Shown: positions 19,243 through 29,164, counted from the stretch's first letter. The stretch: 64,000 bases of DNA from Akkermansiaceae bacterium (GCA_019634595.1 JAHCBC010000001.1:744001-808000), one strand, 5' to 3'. Notes: generated from the letters alone by a model not told the origin. Numbers and translations are program-made.

Positions 19243-21061
19243 TTGCCGGAAAAATCGGCTGGATTACGGACAGTTGCTCACGCCGCCCTCCGGCTACCGG
19301 CTGGACCGGGCGATCGCCACCGCCTACAGCGTGGATCTCGGGACGTTGCTCTCCATTCCCGTCGCCCTGGTGCATTCCCAGACGCTGGAAGGGGATCCTG
19401 GCGGAGCGCGGCTGCAGTTGCTGGAGGCGATCAAGCGCTTCTCCCGTCAGGTGAAGGTATATCACCAGAAGGGACAGCTGCTCCTGCCTGCGAAACTGAA
19501 CTGGCTCTACGCTTGGTTGGAGGACGCGCTGGTTCCGGTATTGCAAGGCGACCCGTTCTCCGCCTTCCATCCAAAGATGTGGCTCATCCGCTATGTGCCG
19601 CAGGAAGATGGGGGGGAGGAGCCACCGCGTTATCGTTTCATTTCCCTTAGCCGGAATCTCACGTTTGATCGCAGCTGGGACGTGGCGGCGAGCCTCGACG
19701 GGAGACCCAAGAACAGGCGGGTCCGCAGGAACCGGCCCCTCCTGGATTTCCTGCGCGCATTGGACCGCGAGAGCCCCATCGATGGTCTGGACCGGTTGTT
19801 GGAGGAGCTCGGCCGGGTCGAGTTTGAGTCGCCCCATCCCTTTGAATCCCATGCCTTCCACCCGATGGGCACCGAGGGCTACGGTGGAGGCGCGCTGCTG
19901 GCGCGGACGCCCCGCGGTCTGCTTGTCGTTTCGCCTTTCCTGCATGAAAAAGCCATCCGGTCGTTGGTTGAGAGGACGACGCGGAGACTTTCCGTGTTCA
20001 GCGAATACCGGGAGCTTGAGAAGCTGCCGCAGGAACTGCTGGAGCGCTTCGACGGCCATTACCTGTCGGAAGTGATAGTGGATGGGGAGAAAATGGCGGG
20101 AGCGGAGGATGGCGGTCCGGAGGCGATGCAGCAGAACCTGCATGCGAAGCTGTTTATCTTCGAGGATCCGGACAACATCTCATGGTTCCTGGGCTCCGCG
20201 AATGCCACGGAGGCGGCGGTCACCAAGAACATCGAGTTCATGCTCGAGCTGCGCGGTAGCCGCCCCACCTGCGGCATCCGGCCACGTCTCAAGGAGTTCA
20301 CCGGCGATGATGGTGGCAAGGGGCCCTTTATCCCGTTTGATCCGGCGGACGGGGGCAGGGACAATTCCGCGGAAGTGGCGCGGGATGGAATGGTTCGCCG
20401 TTTCGAGCACGCCCTCCTCAAGTCGGATATTATCGCCCGGATCGAAACTGCCTCGAACGGAATCAACTTCGACCTCCATCTTGATTTCGACCTACGTGCC
20501 GTAGCGGCGCGGGATGGCTTCAATCTGTACGTGCAGCCGTTCAACTGGGGAGGTGAGCCGTCGCGCCTCGTGCCGGGGAGCCGGCAGGAGAGGGTTTTCG
20601 GAAACATCGCGGAGGTCGAGCTAAGCCGCTTCATCCACTTCCGTATCGAGGATGCGGCGGGGATGGCGGTTCACAGTTTCCTGGTGAAGATCGATATGCC
20701 ACTGCCTGCCACCCGACTGGACAATATCCTCCGCCGGATCATCGACAGCCAGGATAAGTTCTTCGATTACCTGCGCTTCCTCCTGGCGGACGAAATCCGC
20801 AAGGAGGATCTGTTAGGCAGAGACGCCGGGAAAAAGGGGAATACACCGGCGGAACGAGCGGGAGGGATTTTCAACCACATGCCCATCTATGAGCAGCTGC
20901 TAGTCACGGCCTCCCGGCAGCCCCACCGGCTGCGGGAAATCGATGGAATCGTTCGTCAGCTTTCGGAGGGCGGGGATGAAAGCGTGGTGCCCGCCGCGTT
21001 CCTTTCGTTCTGGGAAATGTTCAAGCCTTTCATCCCCCTGCCCCCTTCCGGCAAACCATGA
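19235..21061 (+). CDS. Phospholipase-D-like (HKD) nuclease-fold protein
   Basis: 608 aa. The ATG lies inside the end of the DUF6361 gene (ATGCTTGA), with an AAGGGGG ribosome site 5-6 bases before it. Two HKD-type halves are visible: FHPKMWLIRY followed by FISLSRNLTF (about residues 110-150), and NLHAKLFIF followed by FLGSANATEAAV (about 300-330). Each has His-x-Lys and a later Asn/Ser-x-Asn, the layout of PLD-superfamily enzymes, which include nucleases and DNA-binding helicase partners. The C-terminal 270 residues are of unknown type. Its stop overlaps the helicase start by four bases (ATGA). It likely cleaves or binds nucleic acid together with that helicase; the substrate is unproved. Confidence 0.82.
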   Translation: MLDCRKNRLDYGQLLTPPSGYRLDRAIATAYSVDLGTLLSIPVALVHSQTLEGDPGGARLQLLEAIKRFSRQVKVYHQKGQLLLPAKLNWLYAWLEDALVPVLQGDPFSAFHPKMWLIRYVPQEDGGEEPPRYRFISLSRNLTFDRSWDVAASLDGRPKNRRVRRNRPLLDFLRALDRESPIDGLDRLLEELGRVEFESPHPFESHAFHPMGTEGYGGGALLARTPRGLLVVSPFLHEKAIRSLVERTTRRLSVFSEYRELEKLPQELLERFDGHYLSEVIVDGEKMAGAEDGGPEAMQQNLHAKLFIFEDPDNISWFLGSANATEAAVTKNIEFMLELRGSRPTCGIRPRLKEFTGDDGGKGPFIPFDPADGGRDNSAEVARDGMVRRFEHALLKSDIIARIETASNGINFDLHLDFDLRAVAARDGFNLYVQPFNWGGEPSRLVPGSRQERVFGNIAEVELSRFIHFRIEDAAGMAVHSFLVKIDMPLPATRLDNILRRIIDSQDKFFDYLRFLLADEIRKEDLLGRDAGKKGNTPAERAGGIFNHMPIYEQLLVTASRQPHRLREIDGIVRQLSEGGDESVVPAAFLSFWEMFKPFIPLPPSGKP

Positions 21062-24000
21062 GCCCGCAATTCATGGAGATGGCGGTCCATCTGGAGAAGG
21101 CGCTGGCAGGGCTGAAAGATTTCCAGAATGCATCGGTGCGTGCCCTTTACGCGGGTCTCTATCAGAAAGAGCTGCCGCGGATGCTGCTGGCTGATGAGGT
21201 CGGGCTTGGCAAGACCGTGGTGGCCCGGGGGCTGATCGCTCGGCTCATCAAGGACCGGCTGGAGCAGGGGAACCGGAAGCCACTGAGGGTCACCTACATT
21301 TGCTCCAATCAGGTGATCGCCCGGGAGAACCTCAGGAAACTGAATCCTTTTCCGCAGGGGATGGCCGCCGGCCGGCCGGTGGACCGAATTTCCCTCCTCG
21401 CCTACGCGCCGGAGAATACGGACGGGGGAGGGCCGCGCCCTCCGCTGGCGCTCAATACCCTGACTCCGGCCACCTCCTTCGAAACCAAGATCGGCATGGG
21501 GAACAAGCAGGAGCGTCTGGCAATCTACGCGACGCTTTGCCAGGACAGGCGACTGCGTAACCGCCGCAACGGTTTGAAATGGATTCTGAAAGGGAAGGTC
21601 TCCCGGGAGGGACGTGAAGCGTTCTGGCAAGAGATGGATGAAGTGATTGAGAAAGATCTCCGCCCGGATCTGCCCGGCAGATTCCTCCGCATGATCAAGG
21701 ACAAGATCGTGTCGCGCGATGTCTCGTGCATCTACGACGAGTTTGATTTCAGGAAAGAGCACTCGGTTTACGACCTTCTGATCCTCCTGTCGGAGCGGGT
21801 GGATGGAAGGAATTGGGAGAGATGGCGCCTCGCCGCGCGTTATCTTGCCCGGACGCTCAGGGAGTGCCTCATTGAGTGCTGCCTGGAGTACGTCGGAGCG
21901 GAGCTTTATATCCTCGACGAGTTCCAGCGATTCCGGGAACTGGTGGATGAAGAAAGCGAGGAGGAGCAGGCGCGGATCGCGCGGATCATTTTCGGCCGGA
22001 AGAAGAGCCGGGTGTTATTGCTCTCCGCTACGCCTTTCAAGGCCTTCACCTCCACGGAGGAGGCGGATCGCGGGGAGGACCATTACAAGGACTTCGGCAA
22101 GGTCCTCCGGTTCCTGCTGGGGCATGATCCGGAGGGTATTGCCCGCTATGACGACCACCGGCGGCAGCTCCATGAGCAGATCCTGGATCTGCGGAGCGGT
22201 TCCGGCGCGAAGCCGCACACCACCCACAGGGATGCGGTGCAGAAGATTCTCCGTTCCGTCATCTGCCGCACGGAACGCTACGGTGCCGCCACGGATCCCG
22301 GAGCGCTGATCGAGGATGTCTGGAAAGAGGACAGCCACGCCATTCCGTTCGGATCCGGGGACATCCGGAATTTCCTGGCTGCGGATGGTATCGCCCGCGC
22401 GCTGGAGCGGCTTGAGGTGGACGTGCCGAAACCCGTGGAATACTGTAAATCCGCTCTGTTCCCGCTCTCCTTTCTGGATCACTACAAGTTCAAGGAGAGC
22501 CTGCGTGAAAGGAAAAGTCGGCGAAGCATCGCCAAAGCACTGGACGCACCCAACGCGTGGCTCGACTTCGCGGCAATGGATTCCTACAGCTGGACACCGG
22601 TCGGGGGCGTTGATGGGCCCGCTAATGCGCGCTTGTCCATGCTGTTGGACAAGGCCATCGGCCCACACGGCGCGGCGCTGCTGTGGGTCCCACCCAGCCT
22701 TCCCTACTACCCGTTGGAGAAGGTTTTTGGAGGCTCCGAGGGATTCTCCAAAACCTTGGTGTTCTCCGCCTGGGTGATGGTGCCGCGGATGATCTCCACT
22801 CTTGTCTCCTATGAGGTGGAAAAACGCACCGTCGGAAATTCCGCGACGCGGGAGGCCACGGAATCGGAGCAAAGAACCTACTTCACCCCGGACGGAAAGA
22901 AGCGCCATCCAATCCCGCTGATCCGCTATGCCCGGCGACCGGTGAAGGGCGGAGTGACGCCCGCGAACATGAGCAATTTCACCTTGCTGCATCCTTCCCC
23001 GGCGTTGGCAGCCATCGTGGATCCCGTCGGAAATCTCGCGCACGGGGAGACGCTCGGCGTGCTGCGCGGGCGTGCCGCCGAAAAGATTCGCCGACGGATT
23101 GAGGAGAGCAAGCTGGCCGCTCATATTGTTCCCGATGGAGAATCCGATCGCTGGTATTGGGCGGCCCCGCTGCTTCTGGATTTGACGGAAAAGGAATCGG
23201 CGGATCTTGTTGGACATTGGCTTGGCCGCCATGGGACAGATCGGGGTGGACGGGCATTGGGCGAGGAAGAGGATGAGGCCGGCGTAAAGGAAGAACATCT
23301 CCGCTTCTTCGCGGAATGCGCCAGAGATCCTTCGTTGATGGGGCTCGGGCCGATGCCGGGGGATCTCGCGATGGTATTGGCGGATCTCGCTTTGGGCTCG
23401 CCGGCGGTGCTGTCACTGAGGGCGCTGCGAAGGAAATTCCCGGATCAGCCGGTGGACGAACTGCTTTCACAAGCCCACGACATCGCGGATCAGTTTTGCT
23501 CCCTTTTCAACAAGCCGGAATCAATCGCGGCGGTGAGGCTGAGCGAGAATCACGAGGGGTATTGGAGAATGGTCACCGGCTATTGCGCGTCCGGCTGCCT
23601 TCAGTCCGTGCTGGATGAGTATCTGCATCTGCTGTCCGGGCAGCAGACAGACCCCGCGGGGGTGGTCGAAAGACTGAAGGATGCTATCAACCTTAACGTC
23701 GCCGGCATCAATGCCGATGACAGGGAATCGTTCGCCACCGGCAAGCCACGGAAGCTGCGCTGCCATTACGCGGTGGAGTTCGGCAGCCAGCGGGTGGAGA
23801 CAGACCAAGGAAGGAAGCGTGCCAGCAGCCTGCGGGAGGTTTTCAATTCGCCCTTCAGACCGTTCGTGCTGTCCACGACATCCATTGGTCAGGAGGGGCT
23901 GGACTTCCATTCCTACTGCCGCCGCATCGTCCACTGGAACCTCCCGGGGAATCCCGTGGATCTGGAGCAGCGGGAAGGGAGGATCAACCGCTACAAGAGC

Positions 24001-24402
24001 CTGGTCATCCGTCAGCTGCTGGCGGAGAAATACCGCTCCACCGTCATGGAGCACGGCTCTCTGACAACGGACCAGGATGTGTGGGAACGGCTGTTCAGCC
24101 TGGCCGAATCCGCCAAGGGGCAGGGCACGTGTGATCTCGTCCCTTTCTGGCATATCGATCCGGATCCGGAGGACCGGCGGATCCGCATCGAGCGCGTCAT
24201 ACCGCTTTACCCGTTCAGCGCGGACAGAGCTCGGCTGATTCACATTCTCAAGACTTTGGCAATATACAGGCTGGCTTTTGGCCAGCCTCGGCAGGTCGAG
24301 TTGGTGGACCATCTATTGGGGCGAGGACTAACTTCCGGGGAGCTAGCTTCGGCCATGAAGAGCCTTGTGGTTGATCTCAGTCCGATTAGTTATCTCGGGT
24401 GA
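21058..24402 (+). CDS. SF2 helicase with SNF2-like core, third gene of DUF6361/PLD trio
   Basis: 1,114 aa. Motif I LLADEVGLGKTVVARGL (near residue 47), motif II LYILDEFQRF (DEFQ, a variant of DExH), motif III LLLSATPFKAF, motif V TTSIGQEGLDFHSY and motif VI DLEQREGRINRYK. A very long insert (about 420-920) separates the two RecA-like lobes and matches nothing I know. It is the effector motor of the trio; the two helicase lobes are intact. It is distinct from the DrmD-like helicase of the divergent operon, so the island carries at least three SF2 enzymes. Confidence 0.85.
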   Translation: MSPQFMEMAVHLEKALAGLKDFQNASVRALYAGLYQKELPRMLLADEVGLGKTVVARGLIARLIKDRLEQGNRKPLRVTYICSNQVIARENLRKLNPFPQGMAAGRPVDRISLLAYAPENTDGGGPRPPLALNTLTPATSFETKIGMGNKQERLAIYATLCQDRRLRNRRNGLKWILKGKVSREGREAFWQEMDEVIEKDLRPDLPGRFLRMIKDKIVSRDVSCIYDEFDFRKEHSVYDLLILLSERVDGRNWERWRLAARYLARTLRECLIECCLEYVGAELYILDEFQRFRELVDEESEEEQARIARIIFGRKKSRVLLLSATPFKAFTSTEEADRGEDHYKDFGKVLRFLLGHDPEGIARYDDHRRQLHEQILDLRSGSGAKPHTTHRDAVQKILRSVICRTERYGAATDPGALIEDVWKEDSHAIPFGSGDIRNFLAADGIARALERLEVDVPKPVEYCKSALFPLSFLDHYKFKESLRERKSRRSIAKALDAPNAWLDFAAMDSYSWTPVGGVDGPANARLSMLLDKAIGPHGAALLWVPPSLPYYPLEKVFGGSEGFSKTLVFSAWVMVPRMISTLVSYEVEKRTVGNSATREATESEQRTYFTPDGKKRHPIPLIRYARRPVKGGVTPANMSNFTLLHPSPALAAIVDPVGNLAHGETLGVLRGRAAEKIRRRIEESKLAAHIVPDGESDRWYWAAPLLLDLTEKESADLVGHWLGRHGTDRGGRALGEEEDEAGVKEEHLRFFAECARDPSLMGLGPMPGDLAMVLADLALGSPAVLSLRALRRKFPDQPVDELLSQAHDIADQFCSLFNKPESIAAVRLSENHEGYWRMVTGYCASGCLQSVLDEYLHLLSGQQTDPAGVVERLKDAINLNVAGINADDRESFATGKPRKLRCHYAVEFGSQRVETDQGRKRASSLREVFNSPFRPFVLSTTSIGQEGLDFHSYCRRIVHWNLPGNPVDLEQREGRINRYKSLVIRQLLAEKYRSTVMEHGSLTTDQDVWERLFSLAESAKGQGTCDLVPFWHIDPDPEDRRIRIERVIPLYPFSADRARLIHILKTLAIYRLAFGQPRQVELVDHLLGRGLTSGELASAMKSLVVDLSPISYLG

Positions 24403-24624
24403 TGCGACGAAATGGCCGCCAAAACTGACATTAGCATTTGACTGACCTCGGAAGACTTCATCGCCGGGCCTCGTTCGAGGATGTCCCGTAGGGAGGCATA
24501 TAGCTCGTATTCAGGACGACGGGTGCTTTCGATCAGGTTGTAACGGAGTTATCCGCAGTAATTTCATCGTTGTAGACTCTCCTTTGATTCCAATTCAGGT
24601 TTGGGGACCCCGGTCGGGGATTAA

Positions 24625-26583
24625 ATGCGAAATTTCACAGACCTTACTCTCAAAGCCGAAACTATTGAACGCTTCCGCTTGCCGGATATTCCCTATCCGG
24701 TGGCTGCCGACGCGTTGGATTACGCGTTGGAGAGTGGCGGGGGTCTGCCTTTTGCAGCGATGTTACATGGATTGCAGCAGCGGAGCGATGAGAGTGGCGC
24801 GGACTGGATGGCGATGGAGCCGGCGATGGAGAGGTTGGCGGAGCTGATCGCAGACGACGACAACCGGGAAACCCTCGCGGTGTCCGGGGAAGGATGGTGG
24901 ATCGAGATCGGCCCTGTCGATCTTGGAGGGAGGATCGTGACCATCCAACGGAGAGATCATCTGATCGCGGCGATCGAACCGTTGCCGGAGGGGCGGTTGC
25001 GGGTGTCGGTTTTCCGGCCGCTCGATGCGAAGAGCGCCCGCTATTTGACTGAACTCTCGCGGGTGCCGCAACCGGAAGGCGGGGTGTGCATGAGGGATAA
25101 CAATTGGGAATACGCTCTCGATTGTTCTGCGGGCACGGGGAATTTCTATGCGTTCGATCAAGGATTCGCCCACCTCTCCTATTGGAGCGATGGGTCAGGG
25201 GTCTCCAGTGATGGAACGGATTCACCGGAATGGATCTTGAAAAGGAATTTTGTCGCGCGGCCCGCGGCGAGGGTGGCGGCGGAATTGAAAGTTCATGAAC
25301 GGATGAAGGAGAAGGAGGTCTTGGAATCGGTTTCTCAGGACGAGCCGGAGGACGGGGTAGGTTTGTCGGGAGTTGAGGAGTCCGAAGCGGATCCGGATCC
25401 GATTTCGAACGAAGTATCCGCTACAACCTCCCGGACGACCGATCCGTCTAGGCCGCGGAGATGGAAGAGGAAACGCCAGATTGAGCGGACGCTCCGGGGA
25501 CGTTTTCATGGGTGCCTCCTAGGAGGCGCTGTCGGTGATGCGTTGGGCGCCCCGGTAGAGTTTATGAAGCGAAGCGAGATTCTCCAGGAGTTCGGTTCGG
25601 CAGGCATCACCGGTTATGCTCCGGTTTACGGCGGGTTGGGAAGGATCACGGATGACACCCAGATGACGCTTTTCACCGCGGAAGGGCTCATCCGCAGCTT
25701 GGTCCGACTCAAGAATAAGGGCATCACGTCCTTCGCTTGCGTCACCGCACATGCCTATCTGCGATGGCTGGAAACGCAGGGCGAGCGACCGAAGATCCAG
25801 TTCGACTTTGCCAAGGACGAGACAGGCTGGTTGTTCCAACAACCGGAACTGCACAGCCGTAGGGCTCCGGGCAACACCTGTCTTTTGGCATTGCGGGAGA
25901 TGAGCGGGCTCGGGGATCCGGCGATGAACAACAGTAAGGGCTGCGGAGGGGTTATGAGAATGGCACCGGTCGGGTTGCTCGTCTCGCGGGCGGGCGAAGA
26001 TACGTCGCCGGAGGAGGCGTTCGAGATCGGTACGGAGCTGGCGAGGTTGACCCACGGACACCCGACAGGTTCGCTGACCGGTGGAGTTCTGGCGGTTCTG
26101 ATTCTGGCCCTTGTCGAAGACGTGCCACTGCTCGAGGCGATTGCCGCGGCCAAGGACATTCTACGCGGGAAGGACGGCTATCAGGAGACATTTCATGCGA
26201 TCGAGTTGGCGGAGAACACCGCCAGTTCAGGAATGCCGCATGATCTGGCGATCGCTCGCTTGGGCAAAGGATGGATCGCTGAACAGGCGTTGGGGATCTC
26301 GATCTATTGCGCGCTGGTGGCTCGGAGTTACAAGGAAGGGGTCATGTTGGCGGTCAACCACGACGGTGATTCGGATTCGACTGGAGCGATCGTAGGCAAC
26401 CTGCTGGGGGCGATGCACGGAGTGAAAGCGATCCCCTCCGAATGGCTGGAACCGCTGGAACTTCGTGGTGTGATCTCTGAATTGGCGGACGATCTTTACG
26501 ATTGTCCGAATTGGAGGATAGGGCCGTACACGCCGGACGAAGAATGGAGCCGCAGGATTTGGGAAAAATACCCGGGATTTTGA
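24625..26583 (+). CDS. ADP-ribosylglycohydrolase with unrecognised N-terminal domain
   Basis: 652 aa; the ATG follows a GGGGATTAA ribosome site. From about residue 290 it is an ADP-ribosylglycohydrolase: GCLLGGAVGDALGAPVEF, ITDDTQMTLFTAEGL (near 343) and NHDGDSDSTGAI (near 578), which supply the two magnesium-binding acidic clusters of the family. Such enzymes remove ADP-ribose from proteins or nucleic acids. The first 230 residues are not a family I know; residues 230-290 are a charged, probably disordered linker. Standing alone, 222 bases after the helicase, it may reverse ADP-ribosylation made by a phage or island toxin; this is inference. Confidence 0.85.
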   Translation: MRNFTDLTLKAETIERFRLPDIPYPVAADALDYALESGGGLPFAAMLHGLQQRSDESGADWMAMEPAMERLAELIADDDNRETLAVSGEGWWIEIGPVDLGGRIVTIQRRDHLIAAIEPLPEGRLRVSVFRPLDAKSARYLTELSRVPQPEGGVCMRDNNWEYALDCSAGTGNFYAFDQGFAHLSYWSDGSGVSSDGTDSPEWILKRNFVARPAARVAAELKVHERMKEKEVLESVSQDEPEDGVGLSGVEESEADPDPISNEVSATTSRTTDPSRPRRWKRKRQIERTLRGRFHGCLLGGAVGDALGAPVEFMKRSEILQEFGSAGITGYAPVYGGLGRITDDTQMTLFTAEGLIRSLVRLKNKGITSFACVTAHAYLRWLETQGERPKIQFDFAKDETGWLFQQPELHSRRAPGNTCLLALREMSGLGDPAMNNSKGCGGVMRMAPVGLLVSRAGEDTSPEEAFEIGTELARLTHGHPTGSLTGGVLAVLILALVEDVPLLEAIAAAKDILRGKDGYQETFHAIELAENTASSGMPHDLAIARLGKGWIAEQALGISIYCALVARSYKEGVMLAVNHDGDSDSTGAIVGNLLGAMHGVKAIPSEWLEPLELRGVISELADDLYDCPNWRIGPYTPDEEWSRRIWEKYPGF

Positions 26584-26802
26584 GAAGCAATTCAAGCGAA
26601 GTGGGGAAAAGTCGGAGAGCGGATATTCGCGCCGCCCTCGGTCGCCGCGACTCTCACGGGCAAGCAAACAGTTTTCCGATGCGCGCTCCGAACCAAGAAA
26701 AGGATGGAAGTATTTCATGGGATCTTATCCCCACGCCGAGCCCAAGATCGATATGAGACGTTGCTACTTTTCCCTCGTCCAAGAACGTCAAACTATCGTA
26801 GA

Positions 26803-26826
26803 TCTACCAGACATTTTTCTACCAGA
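26803..26826. promoter_or_regulatory. Direct repeat TCTACCAGA x2 before the C39-like gene
   Basis: The nine bases TCTACCAGA occur at 26803-26811 and again at 26818-26826, 15 bases apart start to start, ending 13 bases before the ATG at 26840. Placement in the leader is compatible with an operator for a repressor or with chance; no matching site was seen elsewhere. Confidence 0.3.
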
Positions 26827-26839
26827 TAGATAATCACCT

Positions 26840-27415
26840 ATGAAAATCTCAGTTAGAAGAAAGATCACCGAGACCTGCACGGGCATTTGCGACAGTTTCG
26901 CCGAACGTACAGGCATCTGCGTGCTCCGTGACCGATTGGGGCACCCTATTTCTGATGATGTCGTAACCTTGGATATAACGGGGTATCGTCAGATTGAGTC
27001 CTACACCTGTGGGTTCGTGGCAGGTCTGATGGTGCTTCATACTTTCCGTCCCGAAGCGAATATCGACCGCTTTTTCAAAGCCGTCAGGCCGACTCAGAAG
27101 TATGGAGCCTCCGCGCGTAAGGTCGTCAATGCCCTACGGAATTTTCGTATCGGCGTTTCGATTCGCGAGGACCTGGATTTCAGCGGAATTCGGAAGCAAA
27201 TCGATAATGGATTTCCGATCATTACCTGCGTCCATACCGATGACCCGCACATTGATCACTGGGTGGTGATCTATGGCTACGGAACTAAGCCCAATCGGGT
27301 CTTTATCGCTGCCAACGGCCTACCCTACCTCGCGCGGCGTGAGTATTCTTTCGCCGAATACTCGAAACTAGCCAGTCCGAGGCGATTCGGACTGGTGTGC
27401 TGGGGGAAAACGTAG
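26840..27415 (+). CDS. C39-like cysteine-peptidase-fold protein, 191 aa
   Basis: A Cys-His-Asn/Asp arrangement of papain-like C39 proteins is visible: IESYTCGFVAGLMVL (Cys57), DHWVVIYGYG (His about 140) and FIAANGLPYL (Asn/Gly turn about 160). There is no signal peptide, membrane segment or ABC domain, so it is not a bacteriocin transporter; stand-alone C39-like proteins of this size are often cytoplasmic peptidases or immunity-type factors. No obvious substrate gene lies beside it. Sequence around it appears less G+C-rich, by eye, than its neighbours. Confidence 0.65.
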   Translation: MKISVRRKITETCTGICDSFAERTGICVLRDRLGHPISDDVVTLDITGYRQIESYTCGFVAGLMVLHTFRPEANIDRFFKAVRPTQKYGASARKVVNALRNFRIGVSIREDLDFSGIRKQIDNGFPIITCVHTDDPHIDHWVVIYGYGTKPNRVFIAANGLPYLARREYSFAEYSKLASPRRFGLVCWGKT

Positions 27416-27584
27416 CGACTGAAATTTTAGAAATTGCTGCTCAAGCAAGATCGTAAGACCGATGGTATCATTTTTCACACAACCGCACACAATTTCAGCT
27501 TCAGAAAATGGTCTGGAAGGATGGAGCCGATCTCCTCGTTGCCATCAGGCTTGATGTCTGCGAACTCACTGTTTGCGGTCGGTA

Positions 27585-28229
27585 TCAGGGAATCGGGTGT
27601 GAGCTCTGTGGATTTGGTGGCCGCGTAGCGGGCGAGCTCGGTGGTTCATAAGTTTTTGGTGATGCTTCCGATTTCTGTTCGCTCCGGGAAATGGTGCTCG
27701 TCGGATTAGCCGCTTTAGAAGGTTTGTCACTTGTGAACCTTCCCAGAAAGAATCCGAGTGTTGCGGACACAAGGGCAATGTATAAAACAGGAACTTTCGG
27801 AAAGGGAGACACGCGCGCTTTAGGCGATGTTGGTGTGAATTTTAAGCAACCTCCGGTTGTTTCTGCTGCCCGACCGAGTGCCCCGGCCAGTGACTGGAGG
27901 GTGAGTTCACCATGAAGGAAGGATAACCAGTCTTCCTGCCACTTTGATGGGGAAAGTAATGGAATCTCAAGTGGCGAATTGATGTCTGCGCACCAACCTG
28001 CCTCAGCGTAGAGCATGCGTGCGGTCGAGCTGATTCTTGCGTGAGCTCGTAAAGCTAAAGTTGTTCCGTTTGCAGCCGTTCCGGCTTCGAATGCAATCGA
28101 GTCGGGCCCATCGGTGATTTCTCCGAGTCGATGCCAGCGGAGTTCATTGCCATGGAGAAGTTCATTTTCGGCCAGCCAATGTGTCCGGATGGGATCGCCA
28201 CCGGTGATCCAGTCAGGTGATTGGTTCAT
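27585..28229 (-). CDS. Unknown single-pass membrane protein, fourth gene of GTPase operon
   Basis: 214 aa from the ATG that overlaps the GTPase stop by four bases (ATGA); a longer frame to 28319 runs into that gene. Residues 1-140 are probably cytoplasmic, 147-165 (VPVLYIALVSATLGFFLGRF) form one transmembrane segment, and 170-214 are a Pro/Ser/Thr-rich tail. No family recognised. The topology suggests an anchor or effector that links the GTPase partners to the membrane. Found only as part of this operon in the window. Confidence 0.7.
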   Translation of the reverse strand: MNQSPDWITGGDPIRTHWLAENELLHGNELRWHRLGEITDGPDSIAFEAGTAANGTTLALRAHARISSTARMLYAEAGWCADINSPLEIPLLSPSKWQEDWLSFLHGELTLQSLAGALGRAAETTGGCLKFTPTSPKARVSPFPKVPVLYIALVSATLGFFLGRFTSDKPSKAANPTSTISRSEQKSEASPKTYEPPSSPATRPPNPQSSHPIP

Positions 28230-29164
28230 GATGCCTTCAATGGAATGATAAATTGTTGATCGTTTGCACGAAAGCGGATGCGACCGAGTATGATCCCGAG
28301 AATAACCCCGGCGGAGCACACTTTCGGCTTCCCTCCCCTTGTGAGGTAGATACCTCCTCTAGGGCCGACCAAGATTCGTGCCAGTTTGATTCCACTCGAT
28401 GCAGCGTCAGCGGGCTTGCAGTCGCAGAGAATTGCCGTGCGGGTCACCGTGTGAAATCCGGTCCTATCCGAGAAATGACGGATGGCCTTGACGAGTTCGC
28501 CGTGTTTGTTGGTTCCGTTACCCAACACATCCGCACATTGATTGACCACGAGATACCATCGGTAACCCTTGCGCGTGAATGACCTAACTGCTGTTGGATG
28601 CAAGTTGTTGATCCGCTGAACGAAGCCGCTAATCAGATTAGAATCTCCTTTTGTGGGTTTGTCCCGCCGACGATAAACGTCGATCAACTGCTGAGCGGAT
28701 ACGATCATGACGATGGAATTAACTTGCTTGAGGAATGCCTCGAACAATGGGTTCCTCTTCTCCGCCTGCGGGCCGGGGGAGAATGACTCGGTGAAATCCT
28801 CCCCTTTGATGTCTATCCAAGAGTCCACATTTTCAATCAGGCCTTCGCGTTCGAGTGTGAAGCGAGAAGGATTTTCAGTCTTGAGGGGTTTGGAAAGTTG
28901 TAGCAGGTCGCCCGGATTATAGATGCCCGCACCAGCGAGTTCGGTGAGTCCCTCATAGATCAAGGTGCTCTTTCCGACGCGGGTGTTTCCACAAACGATA
29001 TGATTGCTGGCCGTCGGCCAGAATGGAAAAAGCATTTTACCTGTGGCCACGATTGTCCTGCCTCCGCGGCTCGTCCATAGCCAGCTTGGACGAAAGTCCG
29101 GTTCATATTTGGGGAGGGATCTCCCGATAAGAAAACCTTGGGTGCCTTTGGGTAATATGCTCAT
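28226..29164 (-). CDS. Variant P-loop GTPase-like protein
   Basis: 312 aa. Residues 59-66 form a Walker A/G1 motif (GNTRVGKS, with IVCGN before it). Residues 116-123 (WIDIKGED) fit the G3 D-x-x-G motif. Residues 206-212 (VVNQCAD) are a plausible altered G4 (NKxD normally), so nucleotide specificity may be relaxed. A hydrophobic stretch SIVMIVSAQQLI follows at about 150, as in the strand after G3 of small GTPases. Coupled to both neighbours by ATGA overlaps (with the 230-aa gene before it and the membrane gene after). It probably acts as a switch for the large coiled-coil protein of the same operon. Confidence 0.68.
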   Translation of the reverse strand: MSILPKGTQGFLIGRSLPKYEPDFRPSWLWTSRGGRTIVATGKMLFPFWPTASNHIVCGNTRVGKSTLIYEGLTELAGAGIYNPGDLLQLSKPLKTENPSRFTLEREGLIENVDSWIDIKGEDFTESFSPGPQAEKRNPLFEAFLKQVNSIVMIVSAQQLIDVYRRRDKPTKGDSNLISGFVQRINNLHPTAVRSFTRKGYRWYLVVNQCADVLGNGTNKHGELVKAIRHFSDRTGFHTVTRTAILCDCKPADAASSGIKLARILVGPRGGIYLTRGGKPKVCSAGVILGIILGRIRFRANDQQFIIPLKAS

